Assembly (NCBI RefSeq): GCF_039907765.1
Contig: NZ_JARDJI010000018.1
Location: forward strand, 1-64,000
DNA from: Aminobacter sp039907765
GTDB taxonomy: Bacteria > Pseudomonadota > Alphaproteobacteria > Rhizobiales > Rhizobiaceae
Length of the DNA stretch: 64,000 bases
Direction of reading: 5' to 3'
Shown here: in pieces, positions 34,462-43,622 of the stretch
Position numbering within the stretch: position 1 is the first letter of the stretch
Layout of the letters: each line of letters begins with the position of its first letter
Made by a program: the position numbers and the translations under genes
The notes under the pieces: generated by a model
The model's database searches: none
What the model was told of the DNA's origin: nothing
Seen by the model: the letters and a program-made list of their open reading frames with translations, nothing else

Positions 34462-34475
34462 TCCATATATATGGA
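34462..34475. promoter_or_regulatory. Palindromic operator candidate before the MocR gene
   Basis: TCCATATATATGGA is a perfect 14-base palindrome 22 bases upstream of the MocR start. GntR-type helix-turn-helix proteins bind such sites, so it is a likely autoregulatory operator. Confidence 0.55.
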
Positions 34476-34627
34476 TAATGTATGCTCCTTGCGGCAAATT
34501 CAAGCCCACAATGGCCGGTTGGGCAGCGCCATACGGCTTTGCGAGACCAAATCCCGGAATGCCAGCAATTTGGATCGAGAAGGGAGCATCCGCGGCCGTG
34601 GCCCTGACCGCGGATGATTTTCGACGC

Positions 34628-37600
34628 CTAGAAGCTCACGGCGAGCTTTGCGTCGATGCCGTGGTCGGACACGCCCGAGGCGAGCTGCCCGGTATAGCTG
34701 ATGCCGAGCGTCGCCTTCGGGGCGATGTCGAAGTCGATGCCTGCGCCCAGAACCGCCGCATCCCTGGCAATCGGTGCGCCGGTGATGTCGAACCCGCCGC
34801 TGCCGTCGAAGGCGAAGGACGAGGTTGGCGCCACGTCGCCGAAGGCGTGCCGCCAGCCGAGCGCTCCGTGGATCGTGGCGCTGGCCGTGCCCAACCCGAG
34901 ATCGGTCGAGCCGCGCACGCCGAGGGTGGTGAAGGTCACGTCGCTGCTCGTCGCCGCGCTGGACAGCGCGGCAGCGCCTCCCGTTTCAGTGAAGGCGTCG
35001 GTGCGCAGGTTCACATAGGTTAGGTTCGAGAAGCCCTCGACGGTGAAGCGTCCGGCATCCAGCCTGTAGCTGGCTTCGCCGAAGACTTGGGCCGTGCCGC
35101 CGTCATATTTGGCCGACAGCGCGTCGCTGAAGCCGGCAAAGTCGACCGCACGAGACGTGTCGAAACGGTGCCAGACATAGCCCGCCCCGACCGTCAGGCC
35201 GAAAGGTCCGGCTCTCGTGCCGGCATGGATGCCGACATGATAGTTGTCGCTCTCGCCGCTGGAGCCGCCATTGGACGTCTCGAAGGACGAACGGCTGTAG
35301 CCGCCGATCACGCCGACGCGCCAGGCATCGCCCACCAGCGCATCGCCGCCGACCAGGAGGCCGCCGGTGCTGCGGTCGAAGCCGACACTACCGGCATCCG
35401 CCTTGCTGTCGCCCCATGAGCCAAAGGCGCGGGTCCACAGTACGAAGCGGTCGGTGTCCGCTGGCGCAAGCTCGAGGCCGTCGTCGCCATAGGCCATGAC
35501 CGGCATGCTCGCCGCACTCGCCTCGCCGAAGGCTTGGCCGATGCGGCTTGCCGCGACGTCCAGCATGATGTTGCCATCCTGGATCATCATGCCCTTGGCC
35601 GAAGAATGCACCTCGCCCGACATCTGCTCGAAGGCTTGCTGCGCGCCGGCTTCGTCGAGGTTGACCACCGCGGCGTAAGCCGCGTTGCCGAAGCCCAGGC
35701 CTTCGAGCGCCGCAGCCGTGGCCGCCTGGTTCGGCGTCGCTCCGACGTCGGCGAAGCTGATGTCGTTGCGGCTGAGCGTCAGCGTCACGTCGTTGGCGCC
35801 ATAGGCGAGCGTCGGGTCGAGGAAGGCGAGGCTGGAGCTCACATCCGCGAAGGTGCCGGTCACGCCGCCGTCGGCGGTGACGATCCTGTAGCTGGTCTGC
35901 GGCGCATAGTCGTTGCCGCTCGCCAGCGTCAGCACCGAACCGCCCGCGAGCATGGCCTTGCCGGTTGCCGCGACCTTGTCGCTCTCGCCCTTGTCGTTGG
36001 CTTCCACCTCGAAGCGTGAGCCCGCCTCGAAGGCGATGTCGCCGGCGATGTTGATGGTGCCGATCGAGTTGCCCGGCTTCAGCGTGCCACCGGAGGCGAC
36101 GACCGTGTTGCCGAGCGTGCCGGACCCGCCGAGTACTGCGCCCGAGCCGATCGTCGTCAGCTTCGACGAGGCGATCGAGCCGTTCACGGCCAGCGTGCCG
36201 GCATTGACGGTCGTCTCGCCGGTGTAGCTGTGGGTGCCGTCGAGCACGAGGCCGCCGAGGCCGATCTTGGTGAGATTGCCGGTGCCTGAGATCTCCTTGC
36301 CGATGACGACGACATTGCCGGCGTCGGCGATGTCGAGCGAGCCGCCGCCCGCTTCGAGCATGACGTTGCGGTTGAGGCTCGTCATGTCCTTGCCGACGAT
36401 GCGCAGGCTAGCGCCATCGAGCCGGAGCTTCGCCTGTTCGCCGCCGAGGGCCGCATCCTCCTCGACGACGACGGTGCCGCCATCGGCCACCTTGAGCTCG
36501 CCGATGAAGCTGTGGTCGTCGATGCAATAGTCGCGGATCGCCTGCTGGAAGCGCGGGTCCGTGCTCTTGCAGTCGAGCAGGGTCTTCTTCTCGGCGTCGG
36601 TGAGGCCGGCCAGGATCGGCAGGCCGTTTTCGTCGGAGATCTGGCCGAGATAGATGTCGTCGCGCATGTTGTTGCGGGTGAGGAAGAACTCCTTGCCTTT
36701 TTCGGCAAAGGTCGAGGCATCCTTGCCCCAGACGACGCGCGTCTTCTGCGTCCCGTTGTCGTCATAGGTTTCGAGCTGCGGCCCGACCCAGCGCACTGTG
36801 TGCGCCACCGGTTCGTGGTCGGAGAGCGGCTTCCTGGTCCCGTCGGGCAAGGTGACGTAGCTCACGTCGGTGATGACGCCGAGATAGGGATCGTTCTCGT
36901 CGTCATTGATCTGCCACCACTTGCCGAAGGGGCGCGAGGCCAGGAAATGGTCGATCTTGACGCGGTGCCAGGAGGCCCAGGTGTTGGTGGCATCCTCGCC
37001 ATGCGAGGGCCAGGTCACGCTGCCGTCGTTCAGCGCGTGCGGCGAGAACTGCTCGCGTTCGCTCGGCAGCTGCAGCAACTGGTACTGCTTCTTCAGGATG
37101 TTCATGGTCTGCGGCAGGTTGCCGGCCACCGGATATGTCTCGTCAGCGAACAGATCCGGCGGAATTGGCGCCGCGGCGATCTCGGCGGCCGTCTTGCCCT
37201 TCCACTGGGCGATATAGGCATCGAGTGCAGCCTGGTCCTTGGCGTACTGGCGCAGCAGGCTGAGATAGAAACTGTTGCTCGCGGTCCTGACGTAGGTCCT
37301 CAGCAGCAGCTGCTGCTGGCTGATCGAATGCAGGCCGCGCTCGGACACGTCACCGGCATTGAAGTCGCCGGTCAGGATGATCGGCGCCGAGGCGGACGCC
37401 GCCCACTGGTTCAAACCCTTGGCCTCGTTGATGCGATTGGTGGACGGATCGTAGTAGTTGAGGTGGGTCGTCGCGACATAGCTCTTCGGCCGGCTTTTCG
37501 TGGCGTCCAGCAGCACATAGCTCGCGGTGTCGCCCAGCCTGTTGGCGCCATATGTTCCGGGCAGGCGCGAGAACAGGCCGACGTCGCCGTCCTGTCGCGT

Positions 37601-37927
37601 CCCATAGGTGCCGAGCCCGGCTCCGCTCAGGATGCCGGGAATGTCACGGACATAGGTGCTGTTGGCCCCAAGCTCCTGAAAGGTCAGGATGTCGTAATTG
37701 CCCTTGATGAAGAAGTCCGACATCACGCTCGGATTGGCCTTGAACCTGTCCACCCAGGTGTTGAGCGTGAGGATTCTCAGCGAATCCTCGGCCGCATGCA
37801 CTGCTGTTGCCGAGATGGCAAGCGCGGTGCCGCACAGAAGGCCGGCCACGGTGTCGCGCAAGCGGCTGCGCGGCTGGCGGCTTTTTGAGGGCGGGGCTCC
37901 TGCAGTGCAGCCTTCGGGGGTCGTCAT
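34628..37927 (-). CDS. Autotransporter with endonuclease/exonuclease/phosphatase passenger
   Basis: A 1,099-residue type Va autotransporter. A long signal peptide (about 1-46, ending AVHAA) leads into a complete EEP-family passenger (about 48-378): N56 in LTLNTW, E85 in ILTFQEL, H155 in THLNYYD, GDFN at 187-190, IDH at 325-327 and SDH at 369-371. These are the metal and phosphate residues of sphingomyelinases, DNase I and inositol phosphatases. Next comes a beta-helix region with a passenger repeat (LTKIGLGGLVLDG, YTGETTVNAGTLAVNG; about 560-620), then an autotransporter barrel (about 820-1,099) ending in F. AAGGAG precedes the ATG. The protein is likely a surface or released phosphodiesterase/nuclease. 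It is divergent from a DeoR regulator. Confidence 0.9.
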   Translation of the reverse strand: MTTPEGCTAGAPPSKSRQPRSRLRDTVAGLLCGTALAISATAVHAAEDSLRILTLNTWVDRFKANPSVMSDFFIKGNYDILTFQELGANSTYVRDIPGILSGAGLGTYGTRQDGDVGLFSRLPGTYGANRLGDTASYVLLDATKSRPKSYVATTHLNYYDPSTNRINEAKGLNQWAASASAPIILTGDFNAGDVSERGLHSISQQQLLLRTYVRTASNSFYLSLLRQYAKDQAALDAYIAQWKGKTAAEIAAAPIPPDLFADETYPVAGNLPQTMNILKKQYQLLQLPSEREQFSPHALNDGSVTWPSHGEDATNTWASWHRVKIDHFLASRPFGKWWQINDDENDPYLGVITDVSYVTLPDGTRKPLSDHEPVAHTVRWVGPQLETYDDNGTQKTRVVWGKDASTFAEKGKEFFLTRNNMRDDIYLGQISDENGLPILAGLTDAEKKTLLDCKSTDPRFQQAIRDYCIDDHSFIGELKVADGGTVVVEEDAALGGEQAKLRLDGASLRIVGKDMTSLNRNVMLEAGGGSLDIADAGNVVVIGKEISGTGNLTKIGLGGLVLDGTHSYTGETTVNAGTLAVNGSIASSKLTTIGSGAVLGGSGTLGNTVVASGGTLKPGNSIGTINIAGDIAFEAGSRFEVEANDKGESDKVAATGKAMLAGGSVLTLASGNDYAPQTSYRIVTADGGVTGTFADVSSSLAFLDPTLAYGANDVTLTLSRNDISFADVGATPNQAATAAALEGLGFGNAAYAAVVNLDEAGAQQAFEQMSGEVHSSAKGMMIQDGNIMLDVAASRIGQAFGEASAASMPVMAYGDDGLELAPADTDRFVLWTRAFGSWGDSKADAGSVGFDRSTGGLLVGGDALVGDAWRVGVIGGYSRSSFETSNGGSSGESDNYHVGIHAGTRAGPFGLTVGAGYVWHRFDTSRAVDFAGFSDALSAKYDGGTAQVFGEASYRLDAGRFTVEGFSNLTYVNLRTDAFTETGGAAALSSAATSSDVTFTTLGVRGSTDLGLGTASATIHGALGWRHAFGDVAPTSSFAFDGSGGFDITGAPIARDAAVLGAGIDFDIAPKATLGISYTGQLASGVSDHGIDAKLAVSF

Positions 37928-38033
37928 CGCGTAACTCCTTTTGTGTGCGATGCGACAGCAACTGTCACGAAACGGCCAAGGCAGCCGTGCGAATGACATG
38001 TTGTTGTCGTCAAAAAGTACGGAATCGGACATT

Positions 38034-38052
38034 AGTGACTGCAGATGTCACT
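38034..38052. promoter_or_regulatory. Inverted repeat in the autotransporter / DeoR intergenic region
   Basis: AGTGAC (38034-38039) and GTCACT (38047-38052) are perfect arms seven bases apart, near the middle of the 256-base divergent region. This could be the DeoR operator, although no second copy was found to confirm it. Confidence 0.4.
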
Positions 38053-38183
38053 TTTACAACATTTTCCCCAGAGCCGATTTCATCGCGGCGCATCTCCTGA
38101 ATGGGGTGAACACGGTGCGTGAATTTGCTAGCAGGGCTACAAGAGGGTGGGGATTTCAGGCAGGGGCGGCGAGCAGGCTCGAC

Positions 38184-38951
38184 ATGGCGAAAGACAGCAA
38201 GAAGTCGGGTCGGCAGGCGCACCTGCTCAGTCATCTCGAGCAGAACCATTACGTCTCGATCGAGGAGATCACCGCGCTTTACGGGGTGACGACGCAGACG
38301 GCGCGGCGTGACATCATGGCCCTCGAAGAGCAGGGCAAGGTGCGCCGCCTGCACGGGGGGGCGACGATCTCGACGCCGGTCGAGCCTTCGGTGCTGCGCC
38401 AGAGGCGAGTCGACAACGCCACCGCCAAGGAACGCATCGGGCTGCTCACGGCCGAGCTCATTCCCGACGGCTCGGCCGTCTTCATCGACACCGGCACCAC
38501 CTGCGAGGCGGTGGCGCGCGCACTGGTCAAGCGGCGAGACCTGCGCGTCGTCACCTACAGCCTCAGGGTCGCGACCACGCTCAGTGAAAGCACCGACTTC
38601 GCCATTGCCGTGCCCGGCGGCTTCGTGCGCCAGGTCGACGGCGGCGTCTTCCGCGAGGAGACCGCCGAATACATCAGGCGCTTCAAGTTCGACGTCGCCA
38701 TCATCTCGGTCAGCGGCATCGACCACGAAGGCGACATCGGCGACGACGACCACGCCGAGGTCGCTGCCGTCTCGGCGGCCATGGCGCAGGCGGGCCGGGT
38801 GATCCTGGCCGTCGACAGTTCCAAGTTCGGCCGGCGTGCGCTGGTGCGGCTCGCTTCGCTCCGCGACATCCACACGCTCGTCACCGAGACGCTGCCGCCG
38901 GAGCCCCTGCTGGGGCGTCTGCACCGAAGCAACGTGCAGATCCACACATAG
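38184..38951 (+). CDS. DeoR-family regulator
   Basis: A 255-residue DeoR/GlpR regulator. The N-terminal helix-turn-helix is VSIEEITALYGVTTQTARRDIMALEEQGKVRRLHGGA, and the C-terminal sugar-phosphate-sensing domain shows FIDTGTTCEAVARAL and the family motif DSSKFGRRALV. The ATG at 38184 gives the normal start; upstream codons are not family-like. DeoR proteins respond to phosphorylated sugars or related compounds, which could fit a neighbour that releases phosphorylated products at the surface. That link is inference. Confidence 0.92.
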   Translation: MAKDSKKSGRQAHLLSHLEQNHYVSIEEITALYGVTTQTARRDIMALEEQGKVRRLHGGATISTPVEPSVLRQRRVDNATAKERIGLLTAELIPDGSAVFIDTGTTCEAVARALVKRRDLRVVTYSLRVATTLSESTDFAIAVPGGFVRQVDGGVFREETAEYIRRFKFDVAIISVSGIDHEGDIGDDDHAEVAAVSAAMAQAGRVILAVDSSKFGRRALVRLASLRDIHTLVTETLPPEPLLGRLHRSNVQIHT

Positions 38952-38984
38952 TCCCGTTTGCGCCGGGTTCCGGCCGAAAGGCCC

Positions 38985-39015
38985 TTGACCTTCCCGTGTG
39001 GGAAGGCCGCATGGT
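38985..39015 (+). promoter_or_regulatory. CueR/MerR-type promoter of copper chaperone gene 1
   Basis: TTGACC (-35, 38985-38990) and CATGGT (weak -10, 39010-39015) are separated by 19 bases, the over-long spacer of MerR-family promoters. Inside the spacer CCTTCCC (38989-38995) and GGGAAGG (39000-39006) form a perfect inverted repeat like CueR operators. Confidence 0.75.
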
Positions 39016-39050
39016 CCGCCTCGTGTTTAAGGGCAAACAGGAGGTCCACT

Positions 39051-39302
39051 ATGTGCTCTAGTCACCAGCATCACGACGACGTCGCTGCCGACGCCTCGGT
39101 CAAGGGCGTTACCTTCAAGGTCGACGACATGACCTGCGGCCACTGCGCAGGCACGATCAAGAAGGCGATCGAGCACACGCTGCCCGGCGCTGCGTTCTCG
39201 ATCGACCTGGAAAACAGGAAGGTGACCGTCGCCGGCGACGCGGCGATTGCCGAGAAGGCGATCCAGACGGCCGGCTACCAGCCCGAGCGTCTCGCTCACT
39301 AA
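39051..39302 (+). CDS. Heavy-metal-associated domain protein, copper chaperone (copy 1)
   Basis: An 83-residue CopZ/Atx1-like metallochaperone. The metal site is C29/C32 in DMTCGHCAG. The N-terminus MCSSHQHHDD adds a cysteine and three histidines that could bind more metal. CAGGAGG precedes the ATG. It differs from the copy at 44935 at only 8 of 83 residues. It would carry Cu(I) to an exporting ATPase or regulator not present in this window. The CueR-type promoter supports a copper rather than mercury role. Confidence 0.92.
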   Translation: MCSSHQHHDDVAADASVKGVTFKVDDMTCGHCAGTIKKAIEHTLPGAAFSIDLENRKVTVAGDAAIAEKAIQTAGYQPERLAH

Positions 39303-39307
39303 CTCTA

Positions 39308-39343
39308 CTGCGCCGGTCTTTTTGGGGCCGGCGCAGCCTTTTT
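39308..39343 (+). terminator. Rho-independent terminator of copper chaperone gene 1
   Basis: CTGCGCCGG (39308-39316) pairs perfectly with CCGGCGCAG (39328-39336), followed by CCTTTTT. It ends the monocistronic chaperone transcript. Confidence 0.85.
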
Positions 39344-39430
39344 CCTGGCTACGGTATCCACCTTTGCCATCCGTTGGACCCGCATGCAGCAGGCCGACGC
39401 GATGGGTTGCGCCGCTTGTTCCCCTGCCCG

Positions 39431-40174
39431 TCAGTTTCTGGTGATGTTGCCCAGGAACGCCTTGGCCCGGTCGGTGCAGGGGCAGTCGAAGAACTCGCCT
39501 GGCTCGCCCGTCTCGATGATGCTTCCCTTGTCCATGAACACGACGCGGCCGGCGACCCGCCGGGCGAAGCCCATTTCGTGGGTCACGACCACCATGGTTG
39601 TGCCGGAGCGCGCGAGGTCGATCATGACGTCGAGCACCTCCTTAACCGACTCCGGATCCAGCGCCGATGTCGGCTCGTCGAATAGCAACACGTTCGGCCG
39701 CATCGCCAGCGCACGCGCGATCGCGACGCGCTGCTGCTGGCCGCCGGACAGCGCCGACGGTAGCTTGGCGGCGTGCTGGGCAACGCCGACGCGCTCCAGC
39801 AACTGCATCGCGTGCTCTTCGGTCTCCCGCCGGCTACGGCGGCGAACGATGCGCGGCGCGAGCGTGACGTTGTCCAGCACCGACAGGTGCGGGAACAGGT
39901 TGAAGCTCTGGAACACCATGCCCACGTCGCGGCGCAACCTGCGCAATTCCCGCGCCTTGTAGCCGACCGCGACCCCGCCGATCGCGACGTCGCCCTCCTG
40001 CCACTCCTCGAGACCGTTCAGGCACCTGAGCAGGGTCGACTTGCCCGAGCCCGACGGGCCGCAAAGCACCGTGCAGGTGCCGCCGTCGATGTCCAGCGAC
40101 ACGTCGCGAAGCGCCCGCCAGGAACCGTACCATTTGGACAGCGAGCGGACGGCGATGGATGCGTTGGCTGTCAT
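39431..40174 (-). CDS. aapP: General L-amino acid ABC transporter ATPase
   Basis: A 247-residue polar amino acid ABC ATPase. Walker A is GPSGSGKST, the signature is LSGGQQQRVAIARALAM and Walker B is VLLFDEPTSALD, with the H-loop VTHEMGFARRV typical of the AapP/GlnQ/HisP group. Its start overlaps the aapM stop by 4 bases. It powers uptake of a broad range of L-amino acids together with AapQMJ. Confidence 0.93.
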   Translation of the reverse strand: MTANASIAVRSLSKWYGSWRALRDVSLDIDGGTCTVLCGPSGSGKSTLLRCLNGLEEWQEGDVAIGGVAVGYKARELRRLRRDVGMVFQSFNLFPHLSVLDNVTLAPRIVRRRSRRETEEHAMQLLERVGVAQHAAKLPSALSGGQQQRVAIARALAMRPNVLLFDEPTSALDPESVKEVLDVMIDLARSGTTMVVVTHEMGFARRVAGRVVFMDKGSIIETGEPGEFFDCPCTDRAKAFLGNITRN

Positions 40175-41292
40175 TGTGCTTTCCTTCCGCCATTCGGCGC
40201 ACGCGATTGTGCCCGCTCGGAATCGCGCTCCATTCGGGCGCTTACCTGGGACAGGCCGAAACAGAGGCTCCAAAATACCACCCCGACGAAGACATAGCCT
40301 TCGGTTGCGAGCCCCAGCCAGGCTGGGTCCGACAGGGCTGCGGTGACGATGTTGAGCAGGTCGAACAGGCCCACCACCATCACGTAGGTGGTGTCCTTGA
40401 GCAGCGAGATCGCCGAGTTGACGATGCCCGGCAGCACCGCGCGCAGCGCCTGCGGCATGATGATGTAGCCCTGCATCGCCCAGAAGCCGAAGCCGAGCGC
40501 GTTGGCGGCCTCGCTCTGGCCGCGGCCGACGCTTTGCAGGCCACCGCGGGCGACCTCGGCCAGGTAGGCTGCCGAATAGAGCGTGATGCCGGTCATGGCG
40601 AGCGTCAGGCGCGGGAACTCGACGCCCGGCGGCAGGAACAGCGGCAGCATGATCACCGACATGAACAGGATGGCGATGAGCGGCATGCCGCGCCAGGACT
40701 CGATGAAGCCGGTGGCGATCAGCCGGATGGCCGGCAGCTTCGAGGCGCGGCCGAGCGCCAGCAAGATGGCGATGGGGAAGGAGAACACGAAGGCTCCGAT
40801 GCCGACCACCATCGTCAGCAGCAGGCCGCCCCACTTCTCCGAAGGAACGGGCGCAAGACCGAGCACGCCGCCGGAGAGCAGGATGAAAGACGCGACCGGA
40901 TAGGCGCAGAAGCCGCCGACCAGGAGCTTGCGCCGGCCCGGAAAGTCCGGTGCCATTGCCAGGAGCAGCAACAGCGGCGGGGTGATCAGCACGATCCATG
41001 CGCGCCAGCGTTCGGCCTCCGGGTAGAAGCCGAAGGCGAATTGCGGCAGGCGGTTGACGATGAAGGCCCAGCAGGCCCCGTCAGGATTGCAGCCGGCACG
41101 GTCCGAAGCCACCCAGGTGGCATTGACGAATGCCCAGTCGATGATCCGAAAGCCGAGCGTCCAGGCGAGATAGGCGAGGCCGAGGCTGACAGCCGTGCCG
41201 AAGGGGTTGGCGACCACGGTAGCCAGCAACCTGCGGATGGCGGTGGTGGGCACGAGCGGGCTCGAAGTTCCGGAAACGGAAGAATGGGCCAT
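40171..41292 (-). CDS. aapM: General L-amino acid ABC transporter permease
   Basis: A 373-residue permease of the AapM type, longer than ordinary HisM proteins because of an N-terminal extension with extra membrane segments and the conserved loop around DRAGCNPDGACWAFI. The permease motif EVARGGLQSVGRGQSEAANALG is intact. It starts 3 bases after aapQ. Confidence 0.93.
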   Translation of the reverse strand: MAHSSVSGTSSPLVPTTAIRRLLATVVANPFGTAVSLGLAYLAWTLGFRIIDWAFVNATWVASDRAGCNPDGACWAFIVNRLPQFAFGFYPEAERWRAWIVLITPPLLLLLAMAPDFPGRRKLLVGGFCAYPVASFILLSGGVLGLAPVPSEKWGGLLLTMVVGIGAFVFSFPIAILLALGRASKLPAIRLIATGFIESWRGMPLIAILFMSVIMLPLFLPPGVEFPRLTLAMTGITLYSAAYLAEVARGGLQSVGRGQSEAANALGFGFWAMQGYIIMPQALRAVLPGIVNSAISLLKDTTYVMVVGLFDLLNIVTAALSDPAWLGLATEGYVFVGVVFWSLCFGLSQVSARMERDSERAQSRAPNGGRKAQ

Positions 41293-41295
41293 GGC

Positions 41296-42519
41296 TCAAC
41301 GCTCCACCAGTTTGACGCGACGCCCATAGGCGCTGGTCGCCAGCGCCACCGTCGTGCTGAGGGCCAGATAGACACAGGCGGTGATGACCACGATCTCGAC
41401 CGCCCTGCCCGTCTGGTTGAGCGAGGTTCCGAGGAAGACGTTCACGAGATCGGGGAAGCCGACGACGGTCGCGAGCGCCGAGGCCTTGATGAGATGCGTA
41501 TACTGGTTCGCCAGCGGCGGGATGATCACCCGCATCGCCTGGGGGACGATGACCAGTCGCAGGATCAGCTTCGGCGGCAGCCCGAGGGCGAGCGCCGCCT
41601 CCCGCTGCCCGCGTCCCACCGACTGCACGCCGGCGCGCACGATCTCCGCGACGAAAGCGGAATTGTAGATCGTGAGCGCGGCGACCAACGAAACGAACTC
41701 GGGCATGAGCTTGAGCCCGCCGCGGTAATCGAAGCCTGCGAGCACGGGCATTTGCCAGTCGAGCGTGGCGATCGCAACGGCGTTGGCGATAAGCCCTCCG
41801 GCGATGAGCACCAGGCCGAAGCGCGGGGGAGATTCGCCGCGCGCCTGGGCACGGCCGCGGGTCATCCATCCCGCAACGATTGCGGCGATGCCGGCCGTGA
41901 CGACCATGGCGACGGCGATCGCCATGGCGTCGCCGGCGACCGGCGCCGGCAGATAGAGGCCGCGGTTGCTGAGGAAGCCGAAACCGCCGAGGCCGATCGC
42001 CTCCCGCACCGTGGGCAGCGACCGCAGCACCACCGCCTGCCAAAGCAGAAGATGCAGCAGAAGCGGTAGGTTGCGGACAATTTCGACGTAACCGCGAGCC
42101 ACGTACCTGACCGGGGCGCTGGGCGACACCCGCGCAAGCCCGACCGCGAACCCCAGGATCGTGGCGGCGGTAATTGCCAGGGCCGCCACGAGCAGGGAGT
42201 TCAAAAGGCCTGCGAGGAAGACCCGGCCATAGGTAGAGGTCGGGTCTATGGAGATCAGGCTGAAGGCCATCTGGAAGCCGGCTTCCTGCCAGAGGAAGTC
42301 GAAGCCGGAGGCGAGCCCGCGCGCCTGCAGGTTGACGACGGTGTTGCGTATGGCGAACACCGCCAGTGCAGCGACGAGCAGCAGGACCGCCGCCTGCTGC
42401 AGGATCGCCTTGCGTCGTGCCCACCGTTGCCTCGGACCGAGATGCGGCTGGGCGTCAGCCTCGTCGCTTTCCGCGCCGCTCCAGATGCCGGTGGCCATGT
42501 TCTGGTCCGAGACAGCCAT
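41296..42519 (-). CDS. aapQ: General L-amino acid ABC transporter permease
   Basis: A 407-residue AapQ-type permease with a large central insertion between membrane segments, as in rhizobial AapQ. The motif EIVRAGVQSVGRGQREAALALG and the C-terminal QYTHLIKASALATVVGFPDL are present. It pairs with AapM in the membrane. It follows aapJ by 9 bases. Confidence 0.93.
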   Translation of the reverse strand: MAVSDQNMATGIWSGAESDEADAQPHLGPRQRWARRKAILQQAAVLLLVAALAVFAIRNTVVNLQARGLASGFDFLWQEAGFQMAFSLISIDPTSTYGRVFLAGLLNSLLVAALAITAATILGFAVGLARVSPSAPVRYVARGYVEIVRNLPLLLHLLLWQAVVLRSLPTVREAIGLGGFGFLSNRGLYLPAPVAGDAMAIAVAMVVTAGIAAIVAGWMTRGRAQARGESPPRFGLVLIAGGLIANAVAIATLDWQMPVLAGFDYRGGLKLMPEFVSLVAALTIYNSAFVAEIVRAGVQSVGRGQREAALALGLPPKLILRLVIVPQAMRVIIPPLANQYTHLIKASALATVVGFPDLVNVFLGTSLNQTGRAVEIVVITACVYLALSTTVALATSAYGRRVKLVER

Positions 42520-42528
42520 TGGTCGACC

Positions 42529-43554
42529 TCAGCGTACTGGCGGAGCGTAGAGCAGGCCGCCCTTCGACCACAACTCGTTCTGGCCGCGTGCCAGCTTGAC
42601 CGGGCTGCCGGCGCCGAGGTTGCGGTCGAAGATCTCGCCGTAATTGCCGACCGACGAGATCACCTTCACCACCCAGTCGTTGGCGAGGCCGAGCTTGGCA
42701 CCGAAGTCGCCGGTCTTGCCCAGCATGCGTTGGATCTCCGGGTTCTCGGAACTGGAGGCCATTTCCGCCACGTTCTTCGAAGTAATGCCCTTCTCCTCGG
42801 AGTTGATCAGCGTGAACAGGGTCCAGGCCGCGACGTCGCGGAAGGCCGGGTCGTCCTGCTGCACGATCGGGCCAAGCGGTTCCTTGGCGATGATCTCGTC
42901 CAGGATCACGTAATCATCGGGCGCCGACAGGCCCAGGCGGCTCGCTGCCAGCCCGCCGCGCTCGTTGGTGTAGGCGTCGCAGCGGCCGGCCTCGAGATTG
43001 GCGAGGTTCTGCTCGCGGCTGTTGGTGACGATGGGCGTGTATTCGAGCTTGTTCGTGCGGAAATAGTCGGACAGGTTGAGTTCGGTCGTGGTGCCGGCGG
43101 AAACGCAGATCGAGGCGCCGTTCAGGTCGGCGAGCTTGGTGACGCCGAGGCTCTTCTTCACCAGGAAGCCCTGGCCGTCATACATATAGACGCCGGCATA
43201 GTCGAACTTCATTTCGGTGTCGCGGGTGTAGGTCCAGGCGGCGGCGCGGGCCAGCATGTCGACGCTGCCCGACTGCAGGGCGGCGAATGCGTTCTTGAAT
43301 TCCAGCGGCGCGAACTTGACCTTTTCGGGATCGCCGAACATGGCGGCGGCCACTGCGCGGCAATAGTCGACCTCCAGGCCGGCCCACTTGCCCGAGGCGT
43401 CGAGCGTGCTCAGGCCGATGGTCGTGCCGGTGCTCGTGCCGCAGATGAGTTCGCCGCGGTCCTTGATGGCCTTGACCCTGTCGCCTTCGCCGGCGAGCGC
43501 CGAGGTGGCCACCACGCTCAATCCGACGATTCCCCAAAGCATAGTTTTCGTCAT
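42529..43554 (-). CDS. aapJ: General L-amino acid ABC transporter substrate-binding protein
   Basis: A 341-residue periplasmic amino acid receptor. A signal peptide covers about residues 1-21 (SVVATSALA). The mature region shows VKAIKDRGELICGTST and GLEVDYCRAVAAAMFGD, characteristic of AapJ. GGAGGAG precedes the ATG. The metC-like gene ends 68 bases upstream, with a GCCGGG/CCCGGC hairpin in the gap, so aapJ may be read through from it as well as from its own promoter. Confidence 0.94.
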   Translation of the reverse strand: MTKTMLWGIVGLSVVATSALAGEGDRVKAIKDRGELICGTSTGTTIGLSTLDASGKWAGLEVDYCRAVAAAMFGDPEKVKFAPLEFKNAFAALQSGSVDMLARAAAWTYTRDTEMKFDYAGVYMYDGQGFLVKKSLGVTKLADLNGASICVSAGTTTELNLSDYFRTNKLEYTPIVTNSREQNLANLEAGRCDAYTNERGGLAASRLGLSAPDDYVILDEIIAKEPLGPIVQQDDPAFRDVAAWTLFTLINSEEKGITSKNVAEMASSSENPEIQRMLGKTGDFGAKLGLANDWVVKVISSVGNYGEIFDRNLGAGSPVKLARGQNELWSKGGLLYAPPVR

Positions 43555-43622
43555 GGCAAATCTCCTCCTGCCGTTTTGGTCTTTTGGTTGTGTCCTGTCG
43601 CCGGGGGCCTCCCGGCATCCGG

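Noticed and set aside
37960..38060. Pho box controlling the phosphodiesterase-like autotransporter
   Set aside because: Only one CTGTCA-like half is visible (near 37969); the tandem repeat with correct spacing is missing.
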